Of a DNA stretch of 54,930 nt, positions 8,562-16,269 are shown piece by piece. Numbering within the stretch: the stretch's first letter is position 1; every line of letters starts with the position of its first letter. The DNA comes from Leptolyngbya sp. BC1307 (GTDB taxonomy: Bacteria; Cyanobacteriota; Cyanobacteriia; Phormidesmidales; Phormidesmidaceae). The translations under genes were made by a program, and so were the position numbers. Where the stretch lies: contig NZ_NRTA01000029.1 in the NCBI RefSeq assembly GCF_002286735.1, forward strand, positions 1 to 54,930, given 5' to 3'. Below the pieces are notes generated by a model. It had not been told where the DNA came from. It saw nothing but the letters and a program-made list of their open reading frames with translations, and did not search any database.

Positions 8562-8948
8562 TTATTGAAGCTTCTTCAGTTCCCCGCGCAGCGCCTCTAC
8601 TTCCTGTCGCATGGCTTCGGCCTGGCGTTCCTCTGCAGTTAGCGGCTCACTGTCATCTAAAATCTGAATTTGACGCGGGCCTTCCGGCTGAGGAGACGAT
8701 GAAGCGGTCGTCTGAGAGGCTGTATTCATTTCGGCTTCAGCAGTTGCCTGGGCCCGCTCTACCATGTCATTCATCATCTTTTGGGCTTCTTCGGCGGTAA
8801 TTTCGCCCCGCTCTACCAGTTCGTCAACTAGCTTTTGAGCCTGACCGCGCAGGTCACCTAGCACGCCGCCTGCTTTCTCACCCGCGTAAGAAGCAATACC
8901 CACTCCCAAATAGAACGCCTTTTGGACTAAGTTACCGAAGCCTGCCAT
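8562..8948 (-). CDS. Phasin-like / coiled-coil small protein
   Basis: 128 residues. An N-terminal amphipathic/hydrophobic part (LVQKAFYLGVGIASYAGEKA) is followed by helices such as AQKLVDELVERGEITAEEA, a disordered Ser/Thr/Pro linker, and a C-terminal coiled coil (AEAMRQEVEALRGELKKLQ). The pattern matches the phasin-like family that coats storage granules or membranes, but no PHA synthase gene is nearby, so granule association is only a guess. Clear ATG at 8948 with a purine-rich leader. Confidence 0.75.
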   Translation of the reverse strand: MAGFGNLVQKAFYLGVGIASYAGEKAGGVLGDLRGQAQKLVDELVERGEITAEEAQKMMNDMVERAQATAEAEMNTASQTTASSSPQPEGPRQIQILDDSEPLTAEERQAEAMRQEVEALRGELKKLQ

Positions 8949-9121
8949 GGGTACCTTCCCTCTGCATAATCAATGTCTATAGGATAGGTAGAACCCAGCT
9001 AAAACGACCACTCACAATAACCGCCCTAAAAAGTGGACAAACCCCTAAAGGTCCTCCCCTAAAGGTTCTTAGAAGACAAGATCCTTAAAAGACCCGACAA
9101 AACTGCGAAAGATCTTAAAAA
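8949..9121. other. Intergenic region downstream of the SRP RNA
   Basis: No gene. The stretch contains repeated CCTAAAGGT elements (9045-9067) and ends in a run of As next to the SRP RNA, which reads as a T-run on the minus strand and probably terminates ffs. Confidence 0.5.
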
Positions 9122-9215
9122 GGCCCGGATTTCACGCCTATTACAAGCATCCCGTATTGCTGCTACCTTCCGGTCCTGACAAGATTTGGGCGTTGTAACT
9201 GCATGAGTCCGAGCC
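9122..9215 (-). ncRNA. ffs: Small SRP RNA (4.5S RNA)
   Basis: The minus strand contains the universally conserved SRP RNA apical core GTCAGGACCGGAAGGTAGCAG (complement of about 9159-9179, written here with the internal GGAAG and GCAG asymmetric loops), and its termini pair: 5' GGCUCGGA at 9215-9208 with UCCGGGCC at 9129-9122. The ~94-nt length fits the bacterial single-hairpin form that binds Ffh for co-translational targeting. A T-run follows immediately on the minus strand. Upstream of the 5' end, TATGGT or TATAAAT could serve as -10. Confidence 0.92.
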
Positions 9216-9356
9216 ATTTATACCATAGCACTACTGCGAGCCAGAATGGTACAGATCAGCACCGAGCCTGCGCAGTTTCTTTCTCGCGGATGATGCTCTC
9301 ATGCCCTCTACTGGCCACAGTAAATATGGACAGTAGTGTTTGGAATACTCTCGCTT

Positions 9357-9938
9357 ATGACTATTACCGATGTCATCGATGCGTCACAGCTCAATGTGAT
9401 TGCCAACAAGCTAGCTGACATGTACAAGCTGCAAACCTTGATGATCTCAAACGAAGAGAAGCTCATGCAGGCATCTGTCGGCGACACGGAGGTGACCAGT
9501 CGCCTGAACACTATGCTCAGCGACGACCGAGCTAATTTGCAGACTTTGCAATCAGCAATGAACAAGCTAGGCGTGCCTGGTGAAGCCAGTGACAAAGTGC
9601 AAGCAGTCAGCAGCACAATAGAAGAAATAATGGCTGGCAGCGACCTGTTGCTATATGAGAAGTTCATGCAGCAAGAGGCGCTGAAGCATCAGCTGGTGAT
9701 GCTGGGAATTTTGATTCACAAGTCTGCGCAGGCGGCAGGCGACGACCTGGAAAAGGTGATCGATCCGATCAATAAGGCTAACTTTTTGAATCGGAAGCAC
9801 CAGGAGATGCTCAAGAGTATCTTAATCAAGACAGGCACCCGCGAGCTGGTTGGCAAAGAGCCTAAAGAAGATATCTGGGCCCAGGCCGAAGATGGGATGG
9901 CCGCGCTCAAGGGTGTGTTTAGTGGCCTGATGGAATAA
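9357..9938 (+). CDS. Ferritin-like / hemerythrin-type four-helix protein
   Basis: 193 residues from the ATG at 9357; an in-frame GTG at 9336 adds seven codons. All-helical, with segments LNVIANKLADMYKLQTLMI, DDRANLQTLQSAM, LLLYEKFMQQEALKHQLVML and NRKHQEMLKSIL, giving Glu/His positions (YEKFMQQEALKHQ, RKHQE) that could bind metal as in ferritin-like or hemerythrin HHE proteins. A recurring cyanobacterial family usually annotated that way; metal binding is not proven. Stand-alone gene downstream of the SRP RNA and transcribed away from it. Confidence 0.7.
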   Translation: MTITDVIDASQLNVIANKLADMYKLQTLMISNEEKLMQASVGDTEVTSRLNTMLSDDRANLQTLQSAMNKLGVPGEASDKVQAVSSTIEEIMAGSDLLLYEKFMQQEALKHQLVMLGILIHKSAQAAGDDLEKVIDPINKANFLNRKHQEMLKSILIKTGTRELVGKEPKEDIWAQAEDGMAALKGVFSGLME

Positions 9939-9955
9939 CACCTGAAGCCAGCTAG

Positions 9956-10906
9956 CTATGGAGCGATCGCCTCTAACCCCGTAGCGGCAAAGACCTGCCT
10001 GGAGAGAAAAGGAATCAGATCTTCGTTTTGCTGCTGCGCTGCGCCTTCGGTGAAGACTACCAGCAGATACGGCAGGTGTCCTGCTGCTTCTACATAGGCA
10101 GCGTCATGGCTAACCTGGCTGGATACGCCCGCCTTTGACCAGAGTCTGACCGTCTGCGGTAGCCCTGCGCCAATAAAACCCGCTATCTGATCGGCTCGGG
10201 TAGGGACTGCTGTCGGATCGAGCGATCGCCGCATCAAATCCATCATGCCAACCGATCTAACGCTGCTGACCGAGACCCCGCCCACAATGCTATGAAGCAG
10301 TCTGGCAGTAGCTTCAGTCGTGAGCTGATTGCGGTTTTCAAAAGCGTCACCTAAAAAATCTCGTTCCCGTCCATAGGGGCCATTGTGCCAGGTCTTTTGG
10401 TTCAGGTTTACTGACCTTAGCTCTGGCCAGCCTAGCTGCTGAAAATAGCGATTGACGATATTGCGCTGCGATCGCCAGGTTTCCAACGGGCCTGGCGGTA
10501 GCGATGGGCCGCTAGTCGTGCCGCTGAGCACATCTACAAGGTAGCTCGCCGCATCATCGCTGCTATCCTTCACCATGTCTGTCAGCGCCCGCGATATTTC
10601 TGGAGACGGCTGTACCATCCCCTGCTCTAGCCAAACCTGTATAGCCACCAAGTAAAACAGCTGCACTAAAGCCGCTGGCTCTATGGGCTCTATGCCCCTG
10701 TAGCTGGCCCCTTGCGGTCGGTACTGCCAAAAGGCTTCAGCGCTGAGTGCGCCGCCGGTATTCACCTGATAGGGCGGCTCATAGACTATCCAGGTGAGGG
10801 CTATCTGATTTTGGGCGAGCTGCGGAAAAGTAGCCCAGGTGGCTTCCAAAATCCGCTCCAGGCTAGCGCGCAGGTCAGCGTTCGTTAGAAAGAATTTGGC
10901 AGTCAT
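9956..10906 (-). CDS. Serine hydrolase (beta-lactamase-fold) homologue lacking catalytic residues
   Basis: 316 residues, resembling the cyanobacterial serine-hydrolase/beta-lactamase-related family along its whole length (TWIVYEPP, SGTTSGPSLPPGPLETW, RNIVNRYFQQLGW, NGPYGRERDFLGD, HDAAYVEA). The position where the family has an SxxK nucleophile motif reads IEPAALVQLFYLV, so Ser is Ala and Lys is Gln. The second motif reads SSDDAASY and the KTG-box reads WSKAGVS. No signal peptide. Hence probably a non-catalytic or neofunctionalised paralogue. ATG at 10906. Confidence 0.75.
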   Translation of the reverse strand: MTAKFFLTNADLRASLERILEATWATFPQLAQNQIALTWIVYEPPYQVNTGGALSAEAFWQYRPQGASYRGIEPIEPAALVQLFYLVAIQVWLEQGMVQPSPEISRALTDMVKDSSDDAASYLVDVLSGTTSGPSLPPGPLETWRSQRNIVNRYFQQLGWPELRSVNLNQKTWHNGPYGRERDFLGDAFENRNQLTTEATARLLHSIVGGVSVSSVRSVGMMDLMRRSLDPTAVPTRADQIAGFIGAGLPQTVRLWSKAGVSSQVSHDAAYVEAAGHLPYLLVVFTEGAAQQQNEDLIPFLSRQVFAATGLEAIAP

Positions 10907-10920
10907 AGACGCAGCGACTT

Positions 10921-10976
10921 TCTACAATGGCTTTCTACAATGGCTTTTTGCAATGGCTTTTTTTGCAATGGCTTTT
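10921..10976. repeat. Imperfect tandem repeat of TCTACAATGGCTT
   Basis: Four consecutive 13-15 bp units: two identical TCTACAATGGCTT (10921-10946), then TTTGCAATGGCTT and TTTTTGCAATGGCTT. They occupy the leader between the gamma-carbonic-anhydrase-like gene and the serine-hydrolase-like gene. Confidence 0.85.
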
Positions 10977-11011
10977 TAAGATAGCTTTTGAATAGGGCGT
11001 TCAAAGTAAGA

Positions 11012-11581
11012 CTAAACAAACCCCAGATTTTTGCCTTTCCCCGCGTGAACCAGCGCGAGCTGCTCATATTTTTTGGCATGTTCAATCAGGTCTTCGGCCT
11101 CTTGCTCTGATAGGGGGCGAAAGATTTTGCCCGGTACGCCAACGACTAGCGATCGCGGCGGCACATCTTTATTCACGACAGCGCCAGCGCCGACCATGCT
11201 GCCGGCCCCCACGCGCACACCGTTGAGAATAATCGCCCCAATTCCAATCAGACAGCCCGACTCAATATGGGCGCTGTGGATCACAGCCCGATGGCCGATA
11301 GTCACATAGTCTTCTAAAACAGTAGGCAAATGCGGATCGCCATGCAGCACCGCGCCATCTTGCACATTGCTACCGGTGCCAATGCGAACCACATCAACAT
11401 CGCCCCGCACTACCGCCCCGTACCAAATGCTGGCCCCTGGCCCTACCTCCACCTGGCCGATAACGGTCGCATTCGGCGCAATGAAAGCGGCCTGTGAAAG
11501 ATCGGGGGCGGGCCAAAACTGACCGGGCGCGACGACTAACGGACCGGGCATAGAAGCTGAGGCAGGGTTAGCTAAACTCAT
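11012..11581 (-). CDS. Gamma-carbonic-anhydrase-family hexapeptide protein
   Basis: 189 residues from the ATG at 11581, which is preceded by GAGGTG; a TTG at 11596 is in frame. Left-handed beta-helix made of hexapeptide repeats (ATVIGQVEVGPGASIWYGAVVRGD...). Candidate zinc ligands are visible: VLHGDP, IGHRAVIHSA. A C-terminal helix (SEQEAEDLIEHAKKYEQLA) is typical. The family includes true gamma carbonic anhydrases and inactive homologues (PaaY/CaiE type), so hydration of CO2 is possible but not demonstrated. The serine-hydrolase-like gene follows on the same strand. Confidence 0.88.
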   Translation of the reverse strand: MSLANPASASMPGPLVVAPGQFWPAPDLSQAAFIAPNATVIGQVEVGPGASIWYGAVVRGDVDVVRIGTGSNVQDGAVLHGDPHLPTVLEDYVTIGHRAVIHSAHIESGCLIGIGAIILNGVRVGAGSMVGAGAVVNKDVPPRSLVVGVPGKIFRPLSEQEAEDLIEHAKKYEQLALVHAGKGKNLGFV

Positions 11582-11745
11582 CGGGACACCTCGCAAGCGC
11601 TAATAACGTAAACCTGAGCGACTATTAAATCTAACCGATGAGGCGTAGAGGCTCGAAAGTTATAATAGTTTTGTTAAAAAGCAATCGTTGGTTCAGCGGG
11701 CGTGTTCGTGGGTTGCTTTCAGCAGGTGACTGGTGAGAACACTGC

Positions 11746-11776
11746 GGAAACATTGTGAAAACATTGTGAAAACACT
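11746..11776. repeat. 11-bp tandem repeat upstream of the 11795 gene
   Basis: GGAAACATTGT, GAAAACATTGT and GAAAACACT follow one another from 11746. The array ends about 20 bp before the start codon at 11795, so it overlaps the leader of that gene. Confidence 0.8.
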
Positions 11777-11794
11777 AGGTAATAGATACTCTTA

Positions 11795-12304
11795 ATGCTT
11801 GGCTCTGCCTCTCAATATCCCATATACGGCCCCGAAGTACAGTGCCCGCACTGTCGGCAAACGATCCCGGCGCTTTTGCTAACCGATAGCTATTTGTGCT
11901 CGCGTCACGGTGCCTTTGAAGCCAACCCCGAGACTCAGGAACTGGTGCATGTGCAGTCGGGCCGCCACTGGCGACGGTGGCAAGACCAATGGTACCGTCA
12001 GCATACTCACCCAGACGGCATTCGGTTTGAAATTCATGAAGAACTTGACCGGCTCTACACAAAAGGCTTTCGGGCGACTCGGGTAATTATTGCGAGCCGC
12101 TACGAGCCGTTGATGACGCCTTATCTAGAGCATGGTGCCCCCTGGCAAAGTCGAGGCGACGAAAAGGTGCCGAAGCTCTATGGTCTACCGGTGGCGTTTA
12201 GCGAGAGCGCAGCGGTTGATCCCCGCTGGGAAATTATCAACTTTGATCTTGAAAAAGAACCGGGTGTGCCGACCCAATACCGGTATCTCAAAATTTTTGA
12301 GTGA
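11795..12304 (+). CDS. TIGR02652-like conserved cyanobacterial protein
   Basis: 169 residues. An N-terminal zinc-ribbon-like segment has CPHCRQTI and, about 20 residues on, SYLCSRHGAFEANP; this is followed by HVQSGRHWRRWQDQWYRQHTH and a C-terminal alpha/beta portion. The pattern matches a conserved cyanobacterial family of unknown function (TIGR02652 from memory). No catalytic motif is evident. It is transcribed alone toward the VOC-protein gene with a 160-bp gap. Confidence 0.75.
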   Translation: MLGSASQYPIYGPEVQCPHCRQTIPALLLTDSYLCSRHGAFEANPETQELVHVQSGRHWRRWQDQWYRQHTHPDGIRFEIHEELDRLYTKGFRATRVIIASRYEPLMTPYLEHGAPWQSRGDEKVPKLYGLPVAFSESAAVDPRWEIINFDLEKEPGVPTQYRYLKIFE

Positions 12305-12463
12305 AGTACGATCACAGACTTGTGCAAGCTGGTGAGAACATCAGACGGTTGCCAAAATTCGGTATAAAGTTTTACACGAGCTTGAAGTTTTTGCTTAGGG
12401 TGAGTCAGTCAGACCTGAGTGATCGCTCAGTCGTCTTTAAATTGATTATCGTCACGATTTGCT

Positions 12464-12886
12464 ATGCACCACGCCTCGATTAAGACTGCGGATATTCACC
12501 GGGCGATCGCCTTTTATGAGCAGCTTGGGTTTGTTATGCAAACGCGCTTTACAGCGGGCATTACCCTGGCCTGCTGGATGGAGGGCTTAGGCGGACGCAT
12601 TGAGCTGATGCAGGTACCCGAGCCGAGGCCGACTGCCGATGCCTTTGCCGATGAGCACTATACCGGCTACTATCACCTGTCGTTTGACCTGAGTGAGCAA
12701 GCGGAGAGTTTGCCTGCCTGGCTCGCCGATTTGCGGCAGCGCGTGGATCAATCGGGCGGGAGTCTCAGCGTTTTACTGGAGCCACAGCAGCAGCAAATTG
12801 GCGATGATGTATATGAAGTGGCTTTTTTAGCCGATACCGACGGTCTACCTTTGGAATTCATTCGGCGGATGGAGCATGGGCGCTGA
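12464..12886 (+). CDS. VOC/glyoxalase-family protein
   Basis: 140 residues with the two beta-alpha-beta-beta-beta modules of the vicinal-oxygen-chelate fold: first module MHHASIKTADIHRAIAFYEQ with His at residue 2-3, then RIELMQV containing the Glu ligand; second module TGYYHLSFDL and a final PLEFIRRM with the last Glu. These match metal ligands of glyoxalase I-like enzymes, but VOC proteins also include dioxygenases and resistance proteins, so the substrate is open. Its end overlaps the next gene by 11 bases. Confidence 0.82.
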   Translation: MHHASIKTADIHRAIAFYEQLGFVMQTRFTAGITLACWMEGLGGRIELMQVPEPRPTADAFADEHYTGYYHLSFDLSEQAESLPAWLADLRQRVDQSGGSLSVLLEPQQQQIGDDVYEVAFLADTDGLPLEFIRRMEHGR

Positions 12887-14336
12887 CTTAATGCCGTTTG
12901 CAGACAATTGGGCCTACCTGAAAACTGAGCTGAGCTGGCTAGACCGGCTGCTGATGTTGGCGATCGCCCGTCAGCGAAAAGAAACCAAAGCGATTAATAA
13001 AATTGCCCAAACCAGCGCCGATAGAGTGAGCAGCCACTGGTGGAAAGGGGTGATTTCGGTCAGCAAGCCCGCCTATGACGACTGCCGGGTGCCGGCTCAG
13101 ACGAAGCGATCGCCCGCAAGCTACCAGCAGCAGCTAGAGAGCCGGATCGCCGTCAGCGCGAAAGGTGAGGTTGTCTTAGCTTTGCCGTCGCTGCGCCACT
13201 ACCTGAACCTGACGCTGTTTGAGAAAAATCTGATTTTGTTAGCGCTTGCGCCCGAAGTAAACCGGCGCTACGGACGGCTCTATCACTATCTGCAAACTGG
13301 CGAAGACAAGGCCACTGTTTCAGATCTGCCGACGGTCGATCTGGCCTTGCGACTGCTGTGCCGTAATGACCTAGAGCGGCGACGAGCGCGGGCGAGTTTG
13401 GCCACCTCAGAGTCTTTAGTCGAGCGGCGGATTTTACGCTATGTGAGTCCGCGCCCCAGCACCCGGCTGAGCAGCTACTTACAGCTGACTGATGACTGGG
13501 TGAACTATCTGCTGGCTGAGCAGCCCGATCAGCGGGTGCTGTTTGAACGGCTGGCAACGGTTTCACCAGAGCCTGTGCTGGCCTTACCTGCGCCGACTGC
13601 TGCTACTCGTGCCGTAAAGATCTGTCAGCCTGAGGTGTCTTGGGATCAGCTCATTTTGCCAGCGCCGCTGCTCACTCAGCTGCAAACTTTGGGCCAGCGA
13701 GCCTCGGTAGGGCTGACCCGTTCTGCTGCTGTGACGGCACCACCGCCGTCAAAAAGCCAGGTCGCGCTGCTGATTGGGGCGGCGGGCACAGGTAAAACGA
13801 TGGCGGCGGGGGCGATCGCCACTTCTCTGCGTCAACCGCTTGGCGTGGTCGATCTCAAACAGGTTCACCCTGACGACTGGCCAGCGGTGTTAGCAGCGCT
13901 AGATTCGGAGCGCTACCCGGTGCTGCTCATCAAGTCGGCGTTTGTTTGGTTTGGTCGCAATAGTCCGTTCTCTAGTGATTTTTCTGAAGCTCATTTGACT
14001 CAGTGGCTACAGCAGCGACAGGCGAATCCAGGGCTGACGCTGCTCAGCGCCCACTACCTACATACGGTTAAGGCGCGCTGGCGGCAGCAGATGGACGCTG
14101 TGCTGACGCTGCCAATGCCTAATCGGGCTGAGCGCAAAATCTTATGGCGACAGGCGTTTGCCGGTATTATTTGCAGTCCTGAAATTGATTGGATTGGACT
14201 AGCGAAACAACTTAAGATTTCGGGCGGGGAGATTCGAGTATTGGCTCAGGCGGCGGTGGCGATCGCTCAGTCGAAAAATGCTGAAACTGTGACGCTGGGA
14301 CATATTCAACAGGTCATAGAGCAGCGCAGCAAGTAG
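12876..14336 (+). CDS. AAA-family ATPase with a degenerate Walker B
   Basis: 486 residues; ATG at 12876 overlaps the preceding gene, with an alternative ATG at 12891. An N-terminal helical domain (LRHYLNLTLFEKNLILLALA) resembles the winged-helix part of a cyanobacterial AAA family. Walker A is intact (GAAGTGKT, about residues 301-308). Where Walker B should end in Asp-Glu, the sequence reads YPVLLIKSAFVWFG, with no acidic residue. The small AAA lid follows (PNRAERKILWRQAF and SGGEIRVLAQAAVAIA). It may bind but not hydrolyse ATP. Function unknown. Confidence 0.78.
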   Translation: MGADLMPFADNWAYLKTELSWLDRLLMLAIARQRKETKAINKIAQTSADRVSSHWWKGVISVSKPAYDDCRVPAQTKRSPASYQQQLESRIAVSAKGEVVLALPSLRHYLNLTLFEKNLILLALAPEVNRRYGRLYHYLQTGEDKATVSDLPTVDLALRLLCRNDLERRRARASLATSESLVERRILRYVSPRPSTRLSSYLQLTDDWVNYLLAEQPDQRVLFERLATVSPEPVLALPAPTAATRAVKICQPEVSWDQLILPAPLLTQLQTLGQRASVGLTRSAAVTAPPPSKSQVALLIGAAGTGKTMAAGAIATSLRQPLGVVDLKQVHPDDWPAVLAALDSERYPVLLIKSAFVWFGRNSPFSSDFSEAHLTQWLQQRQANPGLTLLSAHYLHTVKARWRQQMDAVLTLPMPNRAERKILWRQAFAGIICSPEIDWIGLAKQLKISGGEIRVLAQAAVAIAQSKNAETVTLGHIQQVIEQRSK

Positions 14337-14378
14337 CCCTTTGACCAAGTCTGCATACGGTGACTTTGGGTTTTAGTC

Positions 14379-14411
14379 AAAAAAAAGCCCACGGGAAATT
14401 CCTCATGGGCT
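14379..14411 (-). terminator. Rho-independent terminator for the 14457 gene
   Basis: AGCCCA (14386-14391) pairs with TGGGCT (14406-14411), with an inner GGAA/TTCC pairing. On the minus strand the hairpin is followed by eight T residues (the A-run 14379-14386). It should end the minus-strand transcript and may also act on the converging plus-strand AAA gene. Confidence 0.85.
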
Positions 14412-14456
14412 CCAGACAATGATTAGAGTAATCAAGCGGTGAGCTAGTGTGCGGGC

Positions 14457-14816
14457 TCAGGCACTCCGACGACGAGGACGCTTGTACTCAGACTTCTTTT
14501 TGTAGCCAACTGATTGAGCTTCGTCGCTGTTGGAACCAAATTGCCCGCGCACAGACTCTTTCATCGCCAATACCGCACTGTGAAACTCTACTTCGGCCTG
14601 GCGAGCGGCATCGGTAGCCGCTTTGAGCAGGGCGGCGATTTCTGTTTCTTTTTTCTGTTTGGTTAGCATGGCTTCGTAAACAGCTTGCAAGGCTGTTGGC
14701 GTGGCTTCATCGCGAGTGGGGATGTAGTTAGCGATGGTGGTAAGGCCATGATAGGCAACAATATCTGCGCTGATGGTTTTTGAAGAGACGCGGCGGGAAA
14801 AGTCAACGGTATTCAT
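14457..14816 (-). CDS. Hypothetical protein with basic KKKSEYKRPRR tail
   Basis: 119 residues, mostly helical and Ala-rich in the middle (IAALLKAATDAARQAEVEFHS), ending in VRGQFGSNSDEAQSVGYKKKSEYKRPRRRSA (shown only by its parts: a G-x-D-S-x-E spacer then a Lys/Arg block). Similar endings occur in hypothetical proteins of many bacteria; none known to me has an assigned function. The basic tail suggests nucleic-acid or membrane contact. A good terminator lies directly downstream. Confidence 0.7.
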   Translation of the reverse strand: MNTVDFSRRVSSKTISADIVAYHGLTTIANYIPTRDEATPTALQAVYEAMLTKQKKETEIAALLKAATDAARQAEVEFHSAVLAMKESVRGQFGSNSDEAQSVGYKKKSEYKRPRRRSA

Positions 14817-15371
14817 GGTAGATGGCCTCTTATTGGGCGTGAAATTCGGGTGTGAGCTTGAAACTGAGTGAGGTGAAAGGGCTATTATCTTTTTGTCTCA
14901 CCTGAAGAGAGATTGCCCCGTGGGAAAAGCGGAGTGATCGGCAAATTTGAAAGATTGTGAGTAGAAAGGAGAGTTTTGTATGAAGAAAGGATGAATCGAA
15001 GGAGGGGCAAAAAAGGGTAGTGCGATCGCACCTTTCGTGCGCGGTCTGCATCCTTTAGGTTTATCAATGATAGGGTTGCTGTGCATTGAGCGAAGAAGCT
15101 ATTAGCTTGTAAAACCAGTCCTTTGCTCTATGACACAAAAGGTTTGCATTGATGAATAAAAGGGATTTGTTTGCAAACTAAAGGTTTTAAGGCGCGAAGG
15201 CTTTGATCGCGCCATCGAACCAAAAGTTTCAGCGTGCGAACAAAGCCTTTTATCACTCAGATGAAAGGTTACGGTGGCAGGAGGAAGCGATCGCGCCCCC
15301 AAACAAAAGCTCCAGCGGCGCAATCACAGCCAACAGACTTCTGATCTAAAGGTGCGGGTATGGAAACAATC
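14817..15371. other. 555-bp gene-poor stretch
   Basis: Several short minus-strand frames overlap here, but none has coding character (low-complexity Ser/Phe/Leu, mutually overlapping), so I see no supportable gene. Recurrent AAAAGG/AAAGGTTT words appear between 15130 and 15260, and HIP1 sites occur near 15023 and 15287. It may be eroded coding sequence next to the island. Confidence 0.45.
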
Positions 15372-15623
15372 CTAAGCCGCCCGCACCCGCTTGGTGAGTA
15401 TTGCCATCACTTCATTGGGCCGACCCGTCGGCAAGAGCTGGCTCCAATCATTGGGCTCAGCGTAGCCCAGCCTGTGTAATTGCTGAATGGTCACCTGCAC
15501 CACGCCAGGACTGCCAAACAGCATGTGCCGTACAGGTTCAGCCGGTGAGCCAGCCGCAGCAGAAGCAGTGGACGCCATAGCGCCCGCAGTAGAAGGAACA
15601 AACATGAGATCTGGTCTCCGCAA
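15372..15623 (-). CDS. Small conserved cyanobacterial protein (LHRLGYAEPNDWSQ family)
   Basis: Up to 83 residues; the conserved part begins at Met34 (MLFGSPGVVQVTIQQLHRLG), and the Ala/Ser-rich segment before it may be an extension or untranslated. The core YAEPNDWSQLLPTGRPNEVMAILTKRV is a motif I recall from several cyanobacterial short proteins, often in multiple genomic copies. Function unknown. Start uncertain: either ATG at 15623 or Met34. Confidence 0.7.
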   Translation of the reverse strand: MRRPDLMFVPSTAGAMASTASAAAGSPAEPVRHMLFGSPGVVQVTIQQLHRLGYAEPNDWSQLLPTGRPNEVMAILTKRVRAA

Positions 15624-15893
15624 GTAGGGTTAGCGAGAAAACCAGAACTCAAGATCCTTAGCCACCCCGCAAAAGCTAGTGCAAACCAGGGCAGCTAAGG
15701 TACAGTGTCCTCAGCTCTCCAGACTGCGTGTTCAGTTTGGCGAGTTAGCCGTCGGTTAGGTGGTGGTACACCTGCCGATGGCGCTAAGTCAATTGAGTTC
15801 TGATGAGAGAGATTGCGATAGGCATCACAACCAATAGCTACAGAGCATAGGCTGATTTTTAGCTTTCGTCAAGCCATATGAGCATTGAGCTTC
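15624..15893. other. Intergenic stretch at the left border of the island
   Basis: No gene is visible. This segment separates the small conserved gene from the collapsed integrase and is where the ordinary chromosome gives way to accessory DNA. Confidence 0.45.
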
Positions 15894-16052
15894 TTAGAAA
15901 GCATCATCCAGCAGACTACAAACCTCCTGCTCTCCCCGATTGAGCACATGGGTATAGATTAGGGTCGTTTTGACATCTGACAGACCAAAGTGCTTGAGCC
16001 TGACTGCTTCTCGAACCCGATTTAGCAGACGAGGTAAATGAGACAACGGCAT
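15894..16052 (-). pseudogene. Integron-type tyrosine recombinase collapsed by internal deletion
   Basis: Reading the minus strand from ATG at 16052 to TAA at 15894 gives 52 codons. The first half (LPRLLNRVREAVRLKHF) matches the N-terminal SAM-like segment of integron integrases, which begin with a V-R-E-x-x-R-x-x-H pattern. The second half (SDVKTTLIYTHVLNRG) matches the extreme C-terminus with the nucleophilic Tyr. About 250 residues between them, with the catalytic Arg and His boxes, are missing, yet the frame is kept. The frame is open upstream to 16085. Its orientation is away from the cassette region, as in integrons. Confidence 0.8.
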
Positions 16053-16092
16053 ACTGACTGCTATATAAGCTGGAAATTTGGGTACTTATGCA

Positions 16093-16236
16093 GCAGTTAC
16101 GCCTGATAAGCACCTCGTACCCATACTTAGTATTGCAAAAGTGCTAGATAACACCCTGCTTCTACGGACTTATACCGCAGAAATATCAGATAACTTCTGT
16201 AAACGGGGGCGTTACCCCGCAAAAGTGTCAGGTAAG
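16093..16236. repeat. Four 18-bp direct repeats with exact 42-bp period
   Basis: Units start at 16093, 16135, 16177 and 16219: GCAGTTACGCCTGATAAG, GCAAAAGTGCTAGATAAC, GCAGAAATATCAGATAAC, GCAAAAGTGTCAGGTAAG. The consensus is close to GCARAARTGYCAGATAAS, with 24-bp spacers. The array lies between the integrase remnant and the first cassette, exactly where an integron's attI and promoters are found. The 42-bp spacing equals four helical turns, which suggests protein-binding sites. Confidence 0.7.
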
Positions 16237-16256
16237 CTAAAAATTTAGGGTGTTAT
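16148..16256. repeat. 10-bp inverted repeat spanning the array
   Basis: ATAACACCCT (16148-16157) is the exact inverse of AGGGTGTTAT (16247-16256), enclosing the third and fourth repeat units. It could fold as a long cruciform or represent part of a recombination site. Confidence 0.5.
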
Positions 16257-16269
16257 TCAGTAGATCTGA

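Noticed and set aside
9203-9418. Plus-strand frame of 71 codons next to the SRP RNA
   Set aside because: It overlaps the 5' end of ffs and the start of the ferritin-like gene and has no coding character.
14830-15086. Three overlapping short minus-strand frames
   Set aside because: They share the same DNA in different frames with low-complexity products; none could be supported.
15916-16113. 65-codon minus-strand frame across the integrase remnant
   Set aside because: It is in a different frame from the integrase similarity and has a non-protein-like Ser/Cys composition.
16093-16236. Possible CRISPR-like array (repeats at a fixed interval)
   Set aside because: Only four units, the 18-bp repeats differ from each other at many positions, and no cas genes are near; attI-type or regulator sites fit better.
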